From NCBI GenBank assembly GCA_003023725.1, contig PXYT01000008.1:1-64000 (forward strand): DNA of 64,000 bases. Reading direction: 5' to 3'. Made by a program: the position numbers and the translations under genes. The stretch comes from Sulfobacillus benefaciens (GTDB lineage: Bacteria > Bacillota > Sulfobacillia > Sulfobacillales > Sulfobacillaceae). Position 1 is the first letter of the stretch; each line of letters starts with the position of its first letter. Below are positions 35,665 through 44,824 of this stretch, in pieces. Below the pieces are notes generated by a model. It saw only the letters and a list, made by a program, of their open reading frames with translations. It was not told the DNA's origin and made no database searches.

Positions 35665-38234
35665 TACACTGTCCTTTTCCAAGGCGCCAGGTCTTCCCAA
35701 GTATGGCCCTTTTTAAATTCGACGATGAGAGGAACCTTTAGGGACATGGCCTGAGTCATGGACCTTTCCGCCACTTCCGCCAACTCGCCCAATTCGCCAT
35801 CCACAGCGTCCCAGATCAGCTCATCATGAACCTGAAGCACTAACTGGCTTTGAAATCGCTCTCGTCTGCAGGCCTCGTAAACTGTCACCATGGCAATTTT
35901 TATCAGGTCGGCTGCACTGCCCTGAATGGCTGTATTCATCGCCATCCTCTCGGCATACTGGCGACGTGCGCGATTTCGGGAGTGGATATCTCCAAGGGGG
36001 CGAATTCGGCCCATAACAGTTCGCACAATGCCTTCACGGCGTGCTCGTTCGATGATGTCGTCAAAATATTCCTTGAGTCTCGGATAACGGCTAAAATAGC
36101 GGGCAATGTACTCCTTGGCCTCATGTTGACTGACTCCGGTATCTCGAGCCAGCCCAAAATCGGAGATGCCGTACACAATACCAAAATTCACAGCTTTGGC
36201 CCGATTGCGCCAGGTGCTGTCAACCTGGTCCATGGGAATATTAAAAATTTCTGCGGCTGTGCGCCTATGAATATCCTCTCCATGCCAAAAAGCTTCAATC
36301 AGATGCTCGTCGCCCGACAGATGGGCCAAAATCCGCAGTTCAATCTGTGAGTAGTCCGCAGCAAGAAAAGTTCGTCCTCGGCTGGGCACGAACACGCTCC
36401 GGACGTGGCGACCAAGAGGAAGGCGTACGGGAATATTTTGCAAATTGGGATCACTGGACGACAATCGCCCGGTCGCCGTTCCCGTTTGATGGAAGGTCGT
36501 ATGAACCCGGTTATCGGATTCAATCAAAGGGAGGACCCCGTCCACGTAAGTGCCCTTAATTTTCATGAGTTGACGGTAAAACAAAATTTTCTCGACAATC
36601 GGGTGCAAAGGCGCTATTTTTTCCAGGGTCTCGGCATCGGTCGAATACCCGCCTGTCTTAGTTTTTTTGGCACTGGGCAGATTCAATTTAACGAACAGCA
36701 CATCGCCCAGTTGCTGTGGCGAATTAATGTTAAATTCCATTTCCGCCAGTTCGTAAATTTCCCTCTGTACCGTCAGAATGGATACATCCAATTCTTTTCC
36801 GAGAGCCTGCAATTGACCACGGTCAACGTACATTCCCGCTTCTTCCATTTCGGCCAATACCAGGCTAAGGGGCAGTTCTACATCGCGGTACAGCCGATCG
36901 AGGCCCCACTTCTCGATTTCCACGGCTTGTTGTTTTATTAAGTGCTCAATGGTAATGAGACATTCAGGAGGAGTCACGGGAGTGCGAAAATTATGGCGTG
37001 ATGCCACCGAATTCAAATCATACTTCCCATTTTCAGCGTCTAACAGATAGGACTGGAGTTTCCCGTCTTCCGCGTGGACCATCTCGCGGGTCCCCTCTTT
37101 CAGCCAAAAATGATAGAGTCGCTTACTATCCCATGTCCATAGCGGAGACTTCGGCCACGCTCCCCCTACATAGCGCGCAATCCGTCCTTCATGATCCATT
37201 GCCCATAACTCGCGCTCGCGTTCGTCCAACCAGACAGTCAAGTAAGGAGAGTCCTGGGAAAGCTGGTCCCACCGAACAACCCAGTGTTCCCGGGCTAGTT
37301 CCGTTGAAGATGACGAAGAGTCGATACCTCTGCTACTCTCATCGACACTGTGGTTCGTTGTTTTTACAAGCCGGCGCTTAATCGCCTGCAATTCCCATTC
37401 GTCAAGCAGCTCAATTAACTCTCCGTCGACCCGAAAGGAAAACGGTTCTTCCACGACAGGCCACTCGAGAGGAACATTGCGAACAATGGTAGCCAAATCT
37501 CGAAAGGTCCGTGCGTCTTCCTCATGGCCCGACAATGCTTTGACCCACCGTTTGTTGTCCATTTCCGGAAGATGCCTGATGATCTCTTCGATTGTCCCGT
37601 AACAGCGTAAAAGGTCTTTGGCTGATTGTTCGCCGATTCCCCGGACACCTGGGATGTTGTCGGAACTGTCCCCCATGAGTCCTTTAAAATCCGGAACCTG
37701 TGACGGTCCGACACCCATCTTTTCCGTGACTTTGGCAGCGTCCATGCGATCCAAATCACTGATCCCGGTTCGTGTCGTCAAGAGCACCGTCACGTCGTCA
37801 TCGACGAGTTGCAGTAAATCCCGGTCTCCCGTCACAATGAAGGTTCGGTAAGCATGATCCTTGCCCATCATGGTCAGTGTACCAATAACATCGTCGGCTT
37901 CAAATCCTTCCACCATCACGGTCGGAATACCCAAGTGGCGTATAATGTCGAGTGCCACCGGCACTTGTTGTCGGAATTCATCGGGGCTTTCGGCGCGATT
38001 GGCCTTATAATCGAGATATTGATTGTGGCGGAAGGTCTTTTGCGATCCGTCATAGGCCAGAATAACCCGGTCCGGACGTTCACCCGTTATGACTTTAATC
38101 ACCATGGAAAGCAATCCATGAATGGCTCCCGTGGGCTTCCCGTCTTTGGTTTGCAGGTTTTGTTGCCGTAATGCATGGTATGCCCGGAACAACAAACTAT
38201 GGCCATCAATTAAAAGTTGGGTCGGCATCCGCAC
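35664..38234 (-). CDS. polA: DNA polymerase I
   Basis: 856 aa with an N-terminal 5'-3' exonuclease domain (LIDGHSLLFRAYHAL, VTGDRDLLQLV), a middle domain without the DxE proofreading residues (LTVWLDERE stands where DYETT would be) and a family A polymerase with motif A ADYSQIELRILAHLS, B RAKAVNFGIVYGIS and C VHDELI. It should repair and mature Okazaki fragments without proofreading, as in thermophilic Bacilli. GTG 38234 follows AAGGAG. It heads the block leading to mutM and coaE. Confidence 0.97.
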   Translation of the reverse strand: MRMPTQLLIDGHSLLFRAYHALRQQNLQTKDGKPTGAIHGLLSMVIKVITGERPDRVILAYDGSQKTFRHNQYLDYKANRAESPDEFRQQVPVALDIIRHLGIPTVMVEGFEADDVIGTLTMMGKDHAYRTFIVTGDRDLLQLVDDDVTVLLTTRTGISDLDRMDAAKVTEKMGVGPSQVPDFKGLMGDSSDNIPGVRGIGEQSAKDLLRCYGTIEEIIRHLPEMDNKRWVKALSGHEEDARTFRDLATIVRNVPLEWPVVEEPFSFRVDGELIELLDEWELQAIKRRLVKTTNHSVDESSRGIDSSSSSTELAREHWVVRWDQLSQDSPYLTVWLDERERELWAMDHEGRIARYVGGAWPKSPLWTWDSKRLYHFWLKEGTREMVHAEDGKLQSYLLDAENGKYDLNSVASRHNFRTPVTPPECLITIEHLIKQQAVEIEKWGLDRLYRDVELPLSLVLAEMEEAGMYVDRGQLQALGKELDVSILTVQREIYELAEMEFNINSPQQLGDVLFVKLNLPSAKKTKTGGYSTDAETLEKIAPLHPIVEKILFYRQLMKIKGTYVDGVLPLIESDNRVHTTFHQTGTATGRLSSSDPNLQNIPVRLPLGRHVRSVFVPSRGRTFLAADYSQIELRILAHLSGDEHLIEAFWHGEDIHRRTAAEIFNIPMDQVDSTWRNRAKAVNFGIVYGISDFGLARDTGVSQHEAKEYIARYFSRYPRLKEYFDDIIERARREGIVRTVMGRIRPLGDIHSRNRARRQYAERMAMNTAIQGSAADLIKIAMVTVYEACRRERFQSQLVLQVHDELIWDAVDGELGELAEVAERSMTQAMSLKVPLIVEFKKGHTWEDLAPWKRTV

Positions 38235-38308
38235 TGATAACTCCTTCTCTGAGATATACTAGGGTCACAAACATTTTACCCCAATACGGACTGCGAGGAG
38301 TGAATCCT

Positions 38309-39013
38309 GTGCCCTGGTTGTTCATTCACGGAGTTGGCTCAACCAGCCAAACATGGTCAAAGCAACACCGACTGCCTTTCGCTTTGCAATTTTGTGACTT
38401 GCCATCGCGACCGCAAATCTTGCCCAACCACCTCATCGTCTCATTGGCCGAATGGTGCCTCGATTTGGTCTCCGAGCCCGCCGTGGTGGTAGGGCACTCC
38501 ATGGGCGGAGCCATTGCGCAGATCATGGCTATTCTGAATCCCAATGCCGTCAAAGCCTTGATATTGGTGGGCACAGGACCGCGACTTCCCGTCAATCCCG
38601 ATTTGCTGGAACAATTGGTCAAAAATCCCGAGCAAGCGGTTGAAAATATTGCACGCTGGTCATTGGCCAGACACTACGACTCTGCGTTATACGAAGCGAG
38701 TCTTGCAGTGTTGCAAAAAATATCTGCAGATCGCATTCTACACGAATTGACCGCTTGCAGCCTGTTTGACAGCCGGTCTCTGCTGTCCCGCTATACGGGT
38801 CCGCTCTTTCTCATCCGCGGTGCCGAAGACCGGATGACTCCACAAGTCCTATCGGATGAGTTTCTTTCTATTAGACCGAATATGCCGATTTATACGATTC
38901 CCCACAGCGGGCATATGGTCATGCTGGAACAGCCGGAATTATTCAATCAGACTCTCTTAACTATCGCTGAACAGATCCCTGGGGCCACTGGCAAACCACG
39001 GGAACGCCAATAA
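38309..39013 (+). CDS. Alpha/beta hydrolase
   Basis: 234 aa. PWLFIHGVGSTSQTW at the oxyanion loop, nucleophile Ser in VVVGHSMGGAIAQ, Asp in GAEDRMTP and His in HSGHMVMLEQPE complete the triad. It is cytoplasmic, with an unknown ester or other substrate. GTG 38309 follows GAGGAG by eight bases. The frame is open 46 codons further up, into polA's promoter area, without support. Divergent from polA; followed by a terminator it shares with tRNA-Leu. Confidence 0.9.
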   Translation: MPWLFIHGVGSTSQTWSKQHRLPFALQFCDLPSRPQILPNHLIVSLAEWCLDLVSEPAVVVGHSMGGAIAQIMAILNPNAVKALILVGTGPRLPVNPDLLEQLVKNPEQAVENIARWSLARHYDSALYEASLAVLQKISADRILHELTACSLFDSRSLLSRYTGPLFLIRGAEDRMTPQVLSDEFLSIRPNMPIYTIPHSGHMVMLEQPELFNQTLLTIAEQIPGATGKPRERQ

Positions 39014-39018
39014 TAAAA

Positions 39019-39038
39019 AAGCGGCCCACAGGCCGCTT
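39019..39038. terminator. Terminator shared by the hydrolase gene and tRNA-Leu
   Basis: AAGCGGCC/GGCCGCTT, 8-bp stem with a CACA loop. On the minus strand it runs into TTTTTTATTA, a strong U-tract ending the tRNA transcript. Confidence 0.85.
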
Positions 39039-39044
39039 AAAATT

Positions 39045-39131
39045 TGGTGCCGAAGGCCGGACTTGAACCGGCACGAGGGTAACCTCATACGATTTTGAGT
39101 CGTACGCGTCTGCCAATTCCGCCACTCCGGC
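39045..39131 (-). tRNA. tRNA-Leu (anticodon CAA)
   Basis: 87 nt including the encoded CCA. The acceptor stem GCCGGAG pairs with CTTCGGC (one G-T). The anticodon stem TACGA/TCGTA encloses the loop CTCAAAA with anticodon CAA. The T arm is CCGG-TTCAAGT-CCGG. A long variable arm, as expected of a class II tRNA, is present (about 15 nt). A strong terminator follows. Confidence 0.96.
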
Positions 39132-39371
39132 AACAGCAAATTGATTATAGCACAGACCTTGGGCGAGCTCAAGCCACGGACAATTTTTTAACGTCACCTA
39201 AAAACCGGAACCGTTCGGCCATTTTGCGGACCCCCATACCGGACCGGAAGGATGTCTTTCAGCCACCACGCTCTCTTCACAACGCCCCAGGAACGGTATG
39301 TCCGCACCGATGCCGTCACGACACGCGAAAATTCCCGCACGGGCTGGCGTACCGTTCCTGGTCCAAATGTC

Positions 39372-40790
39372 TTAACTGTTGAAATACAATTCGAACTCCA
39401 TCGGATGTGGTCTTAAATTGACCGCGTTCACTTCGTTAATACGCTTGTACTCAATCCAGGTTTCAATAAGATCCTTGGAAAACACACCGCCTTCCAGCAA
39501 GAACGCCTGATCCTGCTCCAAAGCCTCTAAAGATTCTGCCAGAGAACCCGGAACACTTTGAATCTCGGCCTGCTCTGACTCGCTCAGAGTGTAAATGTTC
39601 TTGTCCAAAGGGCCAAACCCTTCTTTTACGGGATCCAGTCCTTGGCGAACACCATCAAGACCAGCCATTAACATCGCCGCAAAAGCCAGATAGGGGTTTG
39701 ACGTGGAGTCGGGTGTCCGGAATTCAATGCGGCTGGCTTGGGGACGGTTTGTCACGGGGATTCGCACCGCAGCGGAACGATTGCCATGAGAAAACACAAT
39801 ATTCACCGGTGCCTCAAAGCCCGGTACTAAGCGTCTGTAACTGTTCGTAGAAGGATTGCTAAACGCCAAAATGGCACGGGCATGCTTAAGAATCCCTGCG
39901 ATGTAACTCAATGCCGTAGGTGACATACGACCATACCCGTCTTCTGCATAAAACAACGGTTTACCATCTTTCCACAAAGATTGGTGAACATGCATTCCGT
40001 TCCCATTGTCGCCAAATATCGGCTTAGGCATAAATGTCACGGTTTTGCCATGCTGATGAGCCACATTCCGCAAGATGTATTTATACATCATAACGGTATC
40101 GGCCTGTTTGGTCAGAGTGTTAAACCGCAGGTCGATTTCCCCCTGACCGGCAGTCGCAACCTCATGATGATGCATTTCTACGCGGATGCCCGCATTTTGC
40201 AAAGCCTTGACCATTTCTGTGCGCAATGCCGCAGTGCTGTCCAGTGGGGGGACCGGGAAGTATCCCTCCTTATTCCGAATAGTGTGGCCCAGGCTTCCCG
40301 GCTCGTTAGAGTTCCAGAATCCCTCCTGAGATTCCACAAGATATGACGCATAGTGGCCTTGATTAATGTAACGGACCGAATCGAAAATGAAAAACTCGAG
40401 CTCTGGTCCCCAGTATGATGTGTCGGCAATTCCGGTGGCTCGAAGAAACTCCTCAGCATTTCGGGCAATGCGTCTGGGGTCTCGTTGGTAAGGAACGTGT
40501 TGGGGATCGGTAATATCCGCCACTAAACTTAGGGTCGGAACAGCAGCAAAAGGATCCATCACAGCCGTTTCCGGATCCGGAATCATCAACATGTCACTTT
40601 CTTCAATCCCACGAAATCCGCGAAGGCTTGACCCATCAAAAGGGATGCCATGGGAAAAAGTGTCCTCATCCACTTCGCTGACGGGAACACTCACATGCTG
40701 CCAGGTTCCCGGCAAATCAATGATGTGCACATCAATCATTTCGATATTCTGTTCCCTGATTGTCCGTAACACGTCCTCAGCTTTCACCAT
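39372..40790 (-). CDS. glnA: Glutamine synthetase, type I
   Basis: 472 aa. Converts glutamate and ammonia to glutamine with ATP. DGSSLRGF near residue 50, GPELEFFIFD (metal site), GNGMHVHQSLWKDG, and NRSAAVRIPV are GSI landmarks. DKNIYTLSESE puts a tyrosine where GSI-beta enzymes are adenylylated, and the length is of that class too; regulation by GlnE here is inference. ATG 40790 follows GAGGAGGATTT. It is a single-gene unit with its own promoter. No glnR lies beside it, unlike in Bacillus. Confidence 0.97.
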   Translation of the reverse strand: MVKAEDVLRTIREQNIEMIDVHIIDLPGTWQHVSVPVSEVDEDTFSHGIPFDGSSLRGFRGIEESDMLMIPDPETAVMDPFAAVPTLSLVADITDPQHVPYQRDPRRIARNAEEFLRATGIADTSYWGPELEFFIFDSVRYINQGHYASYLVESQEGFWNSNEPGSLGHTIRNKEGYFPVPPLDSTAALRTEMVKALQNAGIRVEMHHHEVATAGQGEIDLRFNTLTKQADTVMMYKYILRNVAHQHGKTVTFMPKPIFGDNGNGMHVHQSLWKDGKPLFYAEDGYGRMSPTALSYIAGILKHARAILAFSNPSTNSYRRLVPGFEAPVNIVFSHGNRSAAVRIPVTNRPQASRIEFRTPDSTSNPYLAFAAMLMAGLDGVRQGLDPVKEGFGPLDKNIYTLSESEQAEIQSVPGSLAESLEALEQDQAFLLEGGVFSKDLIETWIEYKRINEVNAVNLRPHPMEFELYFNS

Positions 40791-40855
40791 TAAATCCTCC
40801 TCATAAGTTTACGAACAGCGTACGCTTTGACGAAAAATACGCCAATACGATGTTA

Positions 40856-40885
40856 AGTATATGAACAAATCTATCACAATGTCAA
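40856..40885 (-). promoter_or_regulatory. glnA promoter
   Basis: Minus strand: perfect TTGACA (40885-40880), 18-nt spacer, TATACT (40861-40856). Transcription should begin near 40849, giving a leader of about 60 nt. Confidence 0.75.
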
Positions 40886-42009
40886 TATGGCTTGTAAGCT
40901 TTTCAACAAAATCTCACACTGATGCTGATAAGGTATTTATCGAATAGAAAGGGGCGTCTCGCCGTCGTTCGCTCACACCTCCCTACAAGCAGATCCCTAT
41001 AAGGCAGCCCACAAAGGTTGACGCAGACAGTGATATCCCTTCGCAGTACACTCTTGGACCCGGCGTGTGAAAATTTTCCGTATCGAAAGCGCTTTGGGGT
41101 TTCGAGTCCTTTCCCACGGTCCTCGCCCTGCGTTTGCCACAATATGTCCCTAATTCCCGGGCACCTGTGCGACCCGAGGCTGCCGACAGCGTGTGTGCCT
41201 ATACATTTCCCCTCCTTTCACTAGCATCACTAGCAGAGGCGGTGTCACCGCCGTCTTCAGCCATCGATGCATTCACAGGGGGCCTTTCCGAGCCGGCGGA
41301 AAAAAGGACGTCCATCCCGTGAGGTAAGTGTTTGAGGAAAGTGAAGGAAATGCGGCTGGCCAGCGGCAGACTCCGCAAGTTCCGTGAATATTCCCTACCC
41401 AGGCATCGAGACGTCACAGTCTTGGCCACCAGCCAGATATGAGCCTCTGAATCAAATAGGCAGTTAAATCCCGGAAAACTCTGCTTTTGCCTTCTGTCTG
41501 CCGCTCTTCTCCCGGTTAACCGGGAGTTTCGAAGCTGGTTCCCGATACTCCCTCCGGAAATCCCTCACGTGCACTCCTCCCTCCAACGGACGCTGCCGCT
41601 CCGACTTTATATGGCCTCGGCTGATTCGTGCCCGTTCATCGCCACCTGATAGCAACAGTTGCCCTTCTGGATGGCATCTCGAGCAAATCTCCCCGGCTAA
41701 GAGCAATTTCTTTTCTGTCATGTCCCTGCCACATTTGCCCCTGAGCTTTTGGGACGTTTCCGCTGTGCCGGCGACGCGTCCCTCAAGAGATGTCATGTGC
41801 ACTTCGTGTTCCTGGGATCAAGAATTCGCCGCGATTCCTCCAAATCCCGCCTCGCGGCGAACATCCTGGCTGTTGGGTAATGATAGGTGCGTCGCCTACT
41901 CCGTTCCGGACTTTCACCATAGAGAAACCATCCATGCCTGAGGTGCAACAAAACAGCCCAGGAATGTCCTGAGCTGTTCTTATTTACTGGAGCCTTTAGA
42001 GCTTTCGCG
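40886..42009. other. Long stretch without a recognisable gene
   Basis: About 1.1 kb. On the minus strand are open frames 41464-41802 (112 aa, basic, one CxxC) and 41199-41429 (76 aa); neither has a clear family or ribosome-binding site. Hairpin-rich segments (for example GGCGGTGTCACCGCC at 41241-41255) suggest remnants of an inserted element, but I could not name one. Confidence 0.4.
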
Positions 42010-42609
42010 TTAGATATGGTATTTGGCCAGACGCTGATTGACTTCGGCCCAGTCGACATTCTTCATGAACGCCTCTATGTAGGGAGCCCGCTTCACGCCA
42101 TAATCGATACCATACGCGTGCTCGTAAACGTCCAACACAAAGAGGGGATAAGCGCCCCAGGGAACACCTACATTGTGTGCGTCCTGCCCAAAAATATGCA
42201 GTTTCTCGTCATCCATGTCATAAGCGAGAACGACCCAGCCACGAACCGCCAAACCCGTAGCCTTAAATTCCGCCTCAAATTTTTGATATGAGCCGAAATC
42301 GCGGTTAATCAGCTCCAGAGCGCGTCCGTGGGGCTCGCCCCCTTTACCCCCAAGATTGTCAAAGTACCATTCGTGAAGTTTGGCACCGTTTAGGCAAAAG
42401 GTTTCCTCTGTCTTTAATCCTCGCAGTTCGCTGTAGGACTGATTGGCCTGGGACAGATCCACATTCTCCATTTTGCCCCGGATTTCATTGAGTTTGTTGA
42501 CGTAACCCTTGTAGAGAATGCCATAATGCTGCTCGATTTCTTCTTTGCTAATCCCGTCCATCGTTAAGCAGCTTTCCTTGAGTTCACGAATTGCACGCTG
42601 TTCCGCCAT
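42010..42609 (-). CDS. sodA: Superoxide dismutase, Fe/Mn family
   Basis: 199 aa. Ligands of the single metal are visible: His in IEQHYGILYKGYVNKLN, His in CLNGAKLHEWYFDNLGG, Asp and His in VLDVYEHAYGID. It starts unusually, with a 20-residue helical lead. GWVVLAYDMDDEKLHIFGQD is the C-terminal core. Which metal is used cannot be decided from these motifs. ATG 42609 follows AGGAGGATGTTTA. It is a single gene, divergent from the hisC gene across a 200-bp region with a promoter and an inverted repeat. Confidence 0.92.
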   Translation of the reverse strand: MAEQRAIRELKESCLTMDGISKEEIEQHYGILYKGYVNKLNEIRGKMENVDLSQANQSYSELRGLKTEETFCLNGAKLHEWYFDNLGGKGGEPHGRALELINRDFGSYQKFEAEFKATGLAVRGWVVLAYDMDDEKLHIFGQDAHNVGVPWGAYPLFVLDVYEHAYGIDYGVKRAPYIEAFMKNVDWAEVNQRLAKYHI

Positions 42610-42662
42610 TAAACATCCTCCTGTCTTAAATTGAAATCCACTTGTCTTACCTGCTGGGGTCT

Positions 42663-42702
42663 GGCCTACCCTCAGAAACCAAAAACCAATAGGGTCTAGG
42701 CC
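42663..42702. repeat. Imperfect inverted repeat in the sod leader
   Basis: GGCCTACCCT (42663-42672) against AGGGTCTAGGCC (42691-42702): ten pairs with a 2-nt bulge and an 18-nt loop. It lies between the sod promoter and its ribosome-binding site, in a position suited to an RNA-level or repressor-based control. Confidence 0.4.
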
Positions 42703-42717
42703 ATTCTTACCATTTTT

Positions 42718-42746
42718 AGTATAACAGAACTTGATGTTGCTCTAAA
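42718..42746 (-). promoter_or_regulatory. Probable sod promoter
   Basis: Minus strand: TTTAGA (42746-42741), 17-nt spacer, TATACT (42723-42718). Confidence 0.5.
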
Positions 42747-42810
42747 CAGCCAAAACAGCCTATGCTGACGTTGAAGATAACGCCCACTACACGACGAGGT
42801 GGTATGTCAC

Positions 42811-43905
42811 GTGATAGCGCCGAAATCAAGTCTGAAATCCCTAACCCCTTATGTTCCCGGCCGTTCGCTGGAATCCGTCTATCAGGAAAAAGGGATCCAT
42901 GCCATAAAGCTGGCCTCCAATGAAAGTCTATGGGGCCCTTCACCACGGGCAATCGAATCCGCGAAACAATCCTTGGATCAATTAGCAACCTACCCGGAGG
43001 CTCACTTTGCTCCCCTGTATGAGCTTTTAGGTTCTCTCCACGGATTCTCGGCAGACCATATAATCGCCGGCAATGGTGCAGACGAACTGCTTCAAGTCAT
43101 AGCCCTGACTTATGCGAGTCCCGGCGACGAGGTGATTTATCCCGTTCCCAGCTTTTCGGCCTATCGCCATGGGACTCTCCTAACCGGTGCCAATCCGGTG
43201 GAAGTCGGGCTCAACTCGGAAGGAGCGCCCAACTTACAGGAGGTTCAAGCCAAAATCACCCCGAAAACCCGTCTTATCTTTCTATGCAGTCCCAATAATC
43301 CAACCGGCGGGATCCTGCACCAAGAAGAATGGCAATCTTTTCTCCGGACACTCCCAGAATCGGTTCTGGTGGTTGTTGACCAGGCCTATTACGAATTTGT
43401 GGAGGATCCTTCCTATGCTGAACTGACTCAGGACATTTTAGCAGACCGTCCGGTCATTATGGTCCGAACGCTTTCGAAAATCTATGGTTTAGCAGCCCTT
43501 CGAATTGGCTGGGCAGCCGGTCCAGTATCGCTTATTTCAGTTTTAAGAACGATGCGCCCCCCATTTTCTGTCAGCCGGACGGCTTCGGCCGCAGCCGAAG
43601 CTGCACTGCTGGACCAACACTATATTGCCCGGGTCCGTGAGGCCACTTTAGAAGCCAGAGAATACATGATGTCCGAGTTTCGAAGACGGGGTTACCGTTT
43701 TTGGCCTTCCCAGGCGAATTTTGTCACCATTGAGCTGGAGTCCGAAGCCCAGGCTGTCGCGGAAAAACTGGAGGCCGAAGGCTATGTCACACGTCCTGCC
43801 GCCAACTTCGGACTTCCCCGGCACCTGCGCGTGACAGTGGCTCCCATTCCCGTCTTGGAAGGATTTTTCCGCGCCCTGGATCATATTAGCGGGATGACGA
43901 GGTAA
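42811..43905 (+). CDS. hisC: Histidinol-phosphate aminotransferase
   Basis: 364 aa PLP enzyme converting imidazole acetol phosphate to histidinol phosphate. KLASNESLWGPSP, GNGADELLQV, SPNNPTGG and the PLP-lysine segment TLSKIYGLAALRIGW are present. GTG 42811 is favoured over GTG 42799 because GAGGTGG ends seven bases upstream. It precedes the rest of the his genes by 82 bp, a gap with its own promoter, so hisC may be both co- and separately transcribed. Confidence 0.95.
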   Translation: MIAPKSSLKSLTPYVPGRSLESVYQEKGIHAIKLASNESLWGPSPRAIESAKQSLDQLATYPEAHFAPLYELLGSLHGFSADHIIAGNGADELLQVIALTYASPGDEVIYPVPSFSAYRHGTLLTGANPVEVGLNSEGAPNLQEVQAKITPKTRLIFLCSPNNPTGGILHQEEWQSFLRTLPESVLVVVDQAYYEFVEDPSYAELTQDILADRPVIMVRTLSKIYGLAALRIGWAAGPVSLISVLRTMRPPFSVSRTASAAAEAALLDQHYIARVREATLEAREYMMSEFRRRGYRFWPSQANFVTIELESEAQAVAEKLEAEGYVTRPAANFGLPRHLRVTVAPIPVLEGFFRALDHISGMTR

Positions 43906-43910
43906 AGTGA

Positions 43911-43939
43911 TTGACAATCTCGAACAGGTGCGGTACTGT
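43911..43939 (+). promoter_or_regulatory. Promoter before hisZ
   Basis: Perfect TTGACA (43911-43916), 17-nt spacer, TACTGT (43934-43939). It starts 3 bp after the hisC stop region and could give separate expression to the hisZ-hisIE run. Confidence 0.55.
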
Positions 43940-43987
43940 TGTCACATTCTTTAGTACACTGAATCGCTAATGTAGTGAGGTGCGTTC

Positions 43988-44824
43988 ATGGACGAATGGC
44001 TCAACCAAAACCGTCGGGAGTATGAATTGATGATGATGGTCATCAATCAATTCCTGGCCCAAGGATTTTATCCGGTTCCGACTGCTCCCGCCCAAGCGGG
44101 ACATTACCGCGAAGATCACACCCAGTCGATCTTGGAGTTGCTGTCATCGTTTCCGGAGAGTCACATTCAGTTTCCCTTGCAGGTTTTTTCGCTGGGACCG
44201 GTGTATGATCCAGGTTACGGACGCTGGGCGGAAACCATTGACGTCGAAATATTGGGAGCCGGGGGAGCGCAGCATGAAGTCCTTGCTTTGGAATTGATTA
44301 TGCGGCTCATTGCCACTTGGCCAAACCTCGCCTCGGGCACCCTCATGGTATTGGGACATTTGGGTTTGTTAAACCAAGTACTAGCCACGGAATCCGTTCC
44401 CGACGTCACTGCCGCTCAAATCTTGGCGGCCTTGCGCTCCGGAAACCTGGTGACCGCCGAAACTCTCATGACGCACATGGCACCGGCCAGCCGCCGGCTG
44501 TTGATGTCCCAACCTTTTGCCGAGTTTCTGGAAATTTTCAGGAAAATTCTTCCGGAAGCGGATTTTGAGCACCTCTCGCGTCTCGAAAAAGTGGTTCACC
44601 AGCACGTTGAAACCCGATGGGATTTGTCCTTGACCGGCAACTGGTCCTACTATACGGATTTAGTGTTCTCGCTATATTTGAAAGATGTGGGACAACCCGT
44701 TTTAAATGGTGGCCGCTTCATCCAGGATATTCATGGACGGGCATGGCAGGGTGTTGGCTTCACCCTGTACCTGGACCCCTTATATCAAGCGGTTCGCCAA
44801 GAAATGGGGTCCTTGATTCCATGA
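43988..44824 (+). CDS. hisZ: ATP phosphoribosyltransferase regulatory subunit
   Basis: 278 aa, a class II histidyl-tRNA-synthetase-like protein without catalytic motifs; it forms a complex with short HisG and confers histidine feedback. Sequence marks are FSLGPVYDPGYGRWAETIDVEILG (motif 2-like) and PVLNGGRFIQDIHGRAWQGVGFTLYLDPL at the C-terminus. ATG 43988 has GTGAGG upstream. Its stop overlaps the hisG start (ATGA). At 278 aa it is shorter than most HisZ (about 380), so part of the C-terminal region is missing or reduced. Confidence 0.85.
   Translation: MDEWLNQNRREYELMMMVINQFLAQGFYPVPTAPAQAGHYREDHTQSILELLSSFPESHIQFPLQVFSLGPVYDPGYGRWAETIDVEILGAGGAQHEVLALELIMRLIATWPNLASGTLMVLGHLGLLNQVLATESVPDVTAAQILAALRSGNLVTAETLMTHMAPASRRLLMSQPFAEFLEIFRKILPEADFEHLSRLEKVVHQHVETRWDLSLTGNWSYYTDLVFSLYLKDVGQPVLNGGRFIQDIHGRAWQGVGFTLYLDPLYQAVRQEMGSLIP

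Noticed and set aside
36405-36941. 178-aa plus-strand frame across polA
   Set aside because: Antisense shadow of a well-conserved polymerase gene.
41464-41802. 112-aa minus-strand frame
   Set aside because: Basic, with one CxxC only; no ribosome-binding site and no recognisable family.
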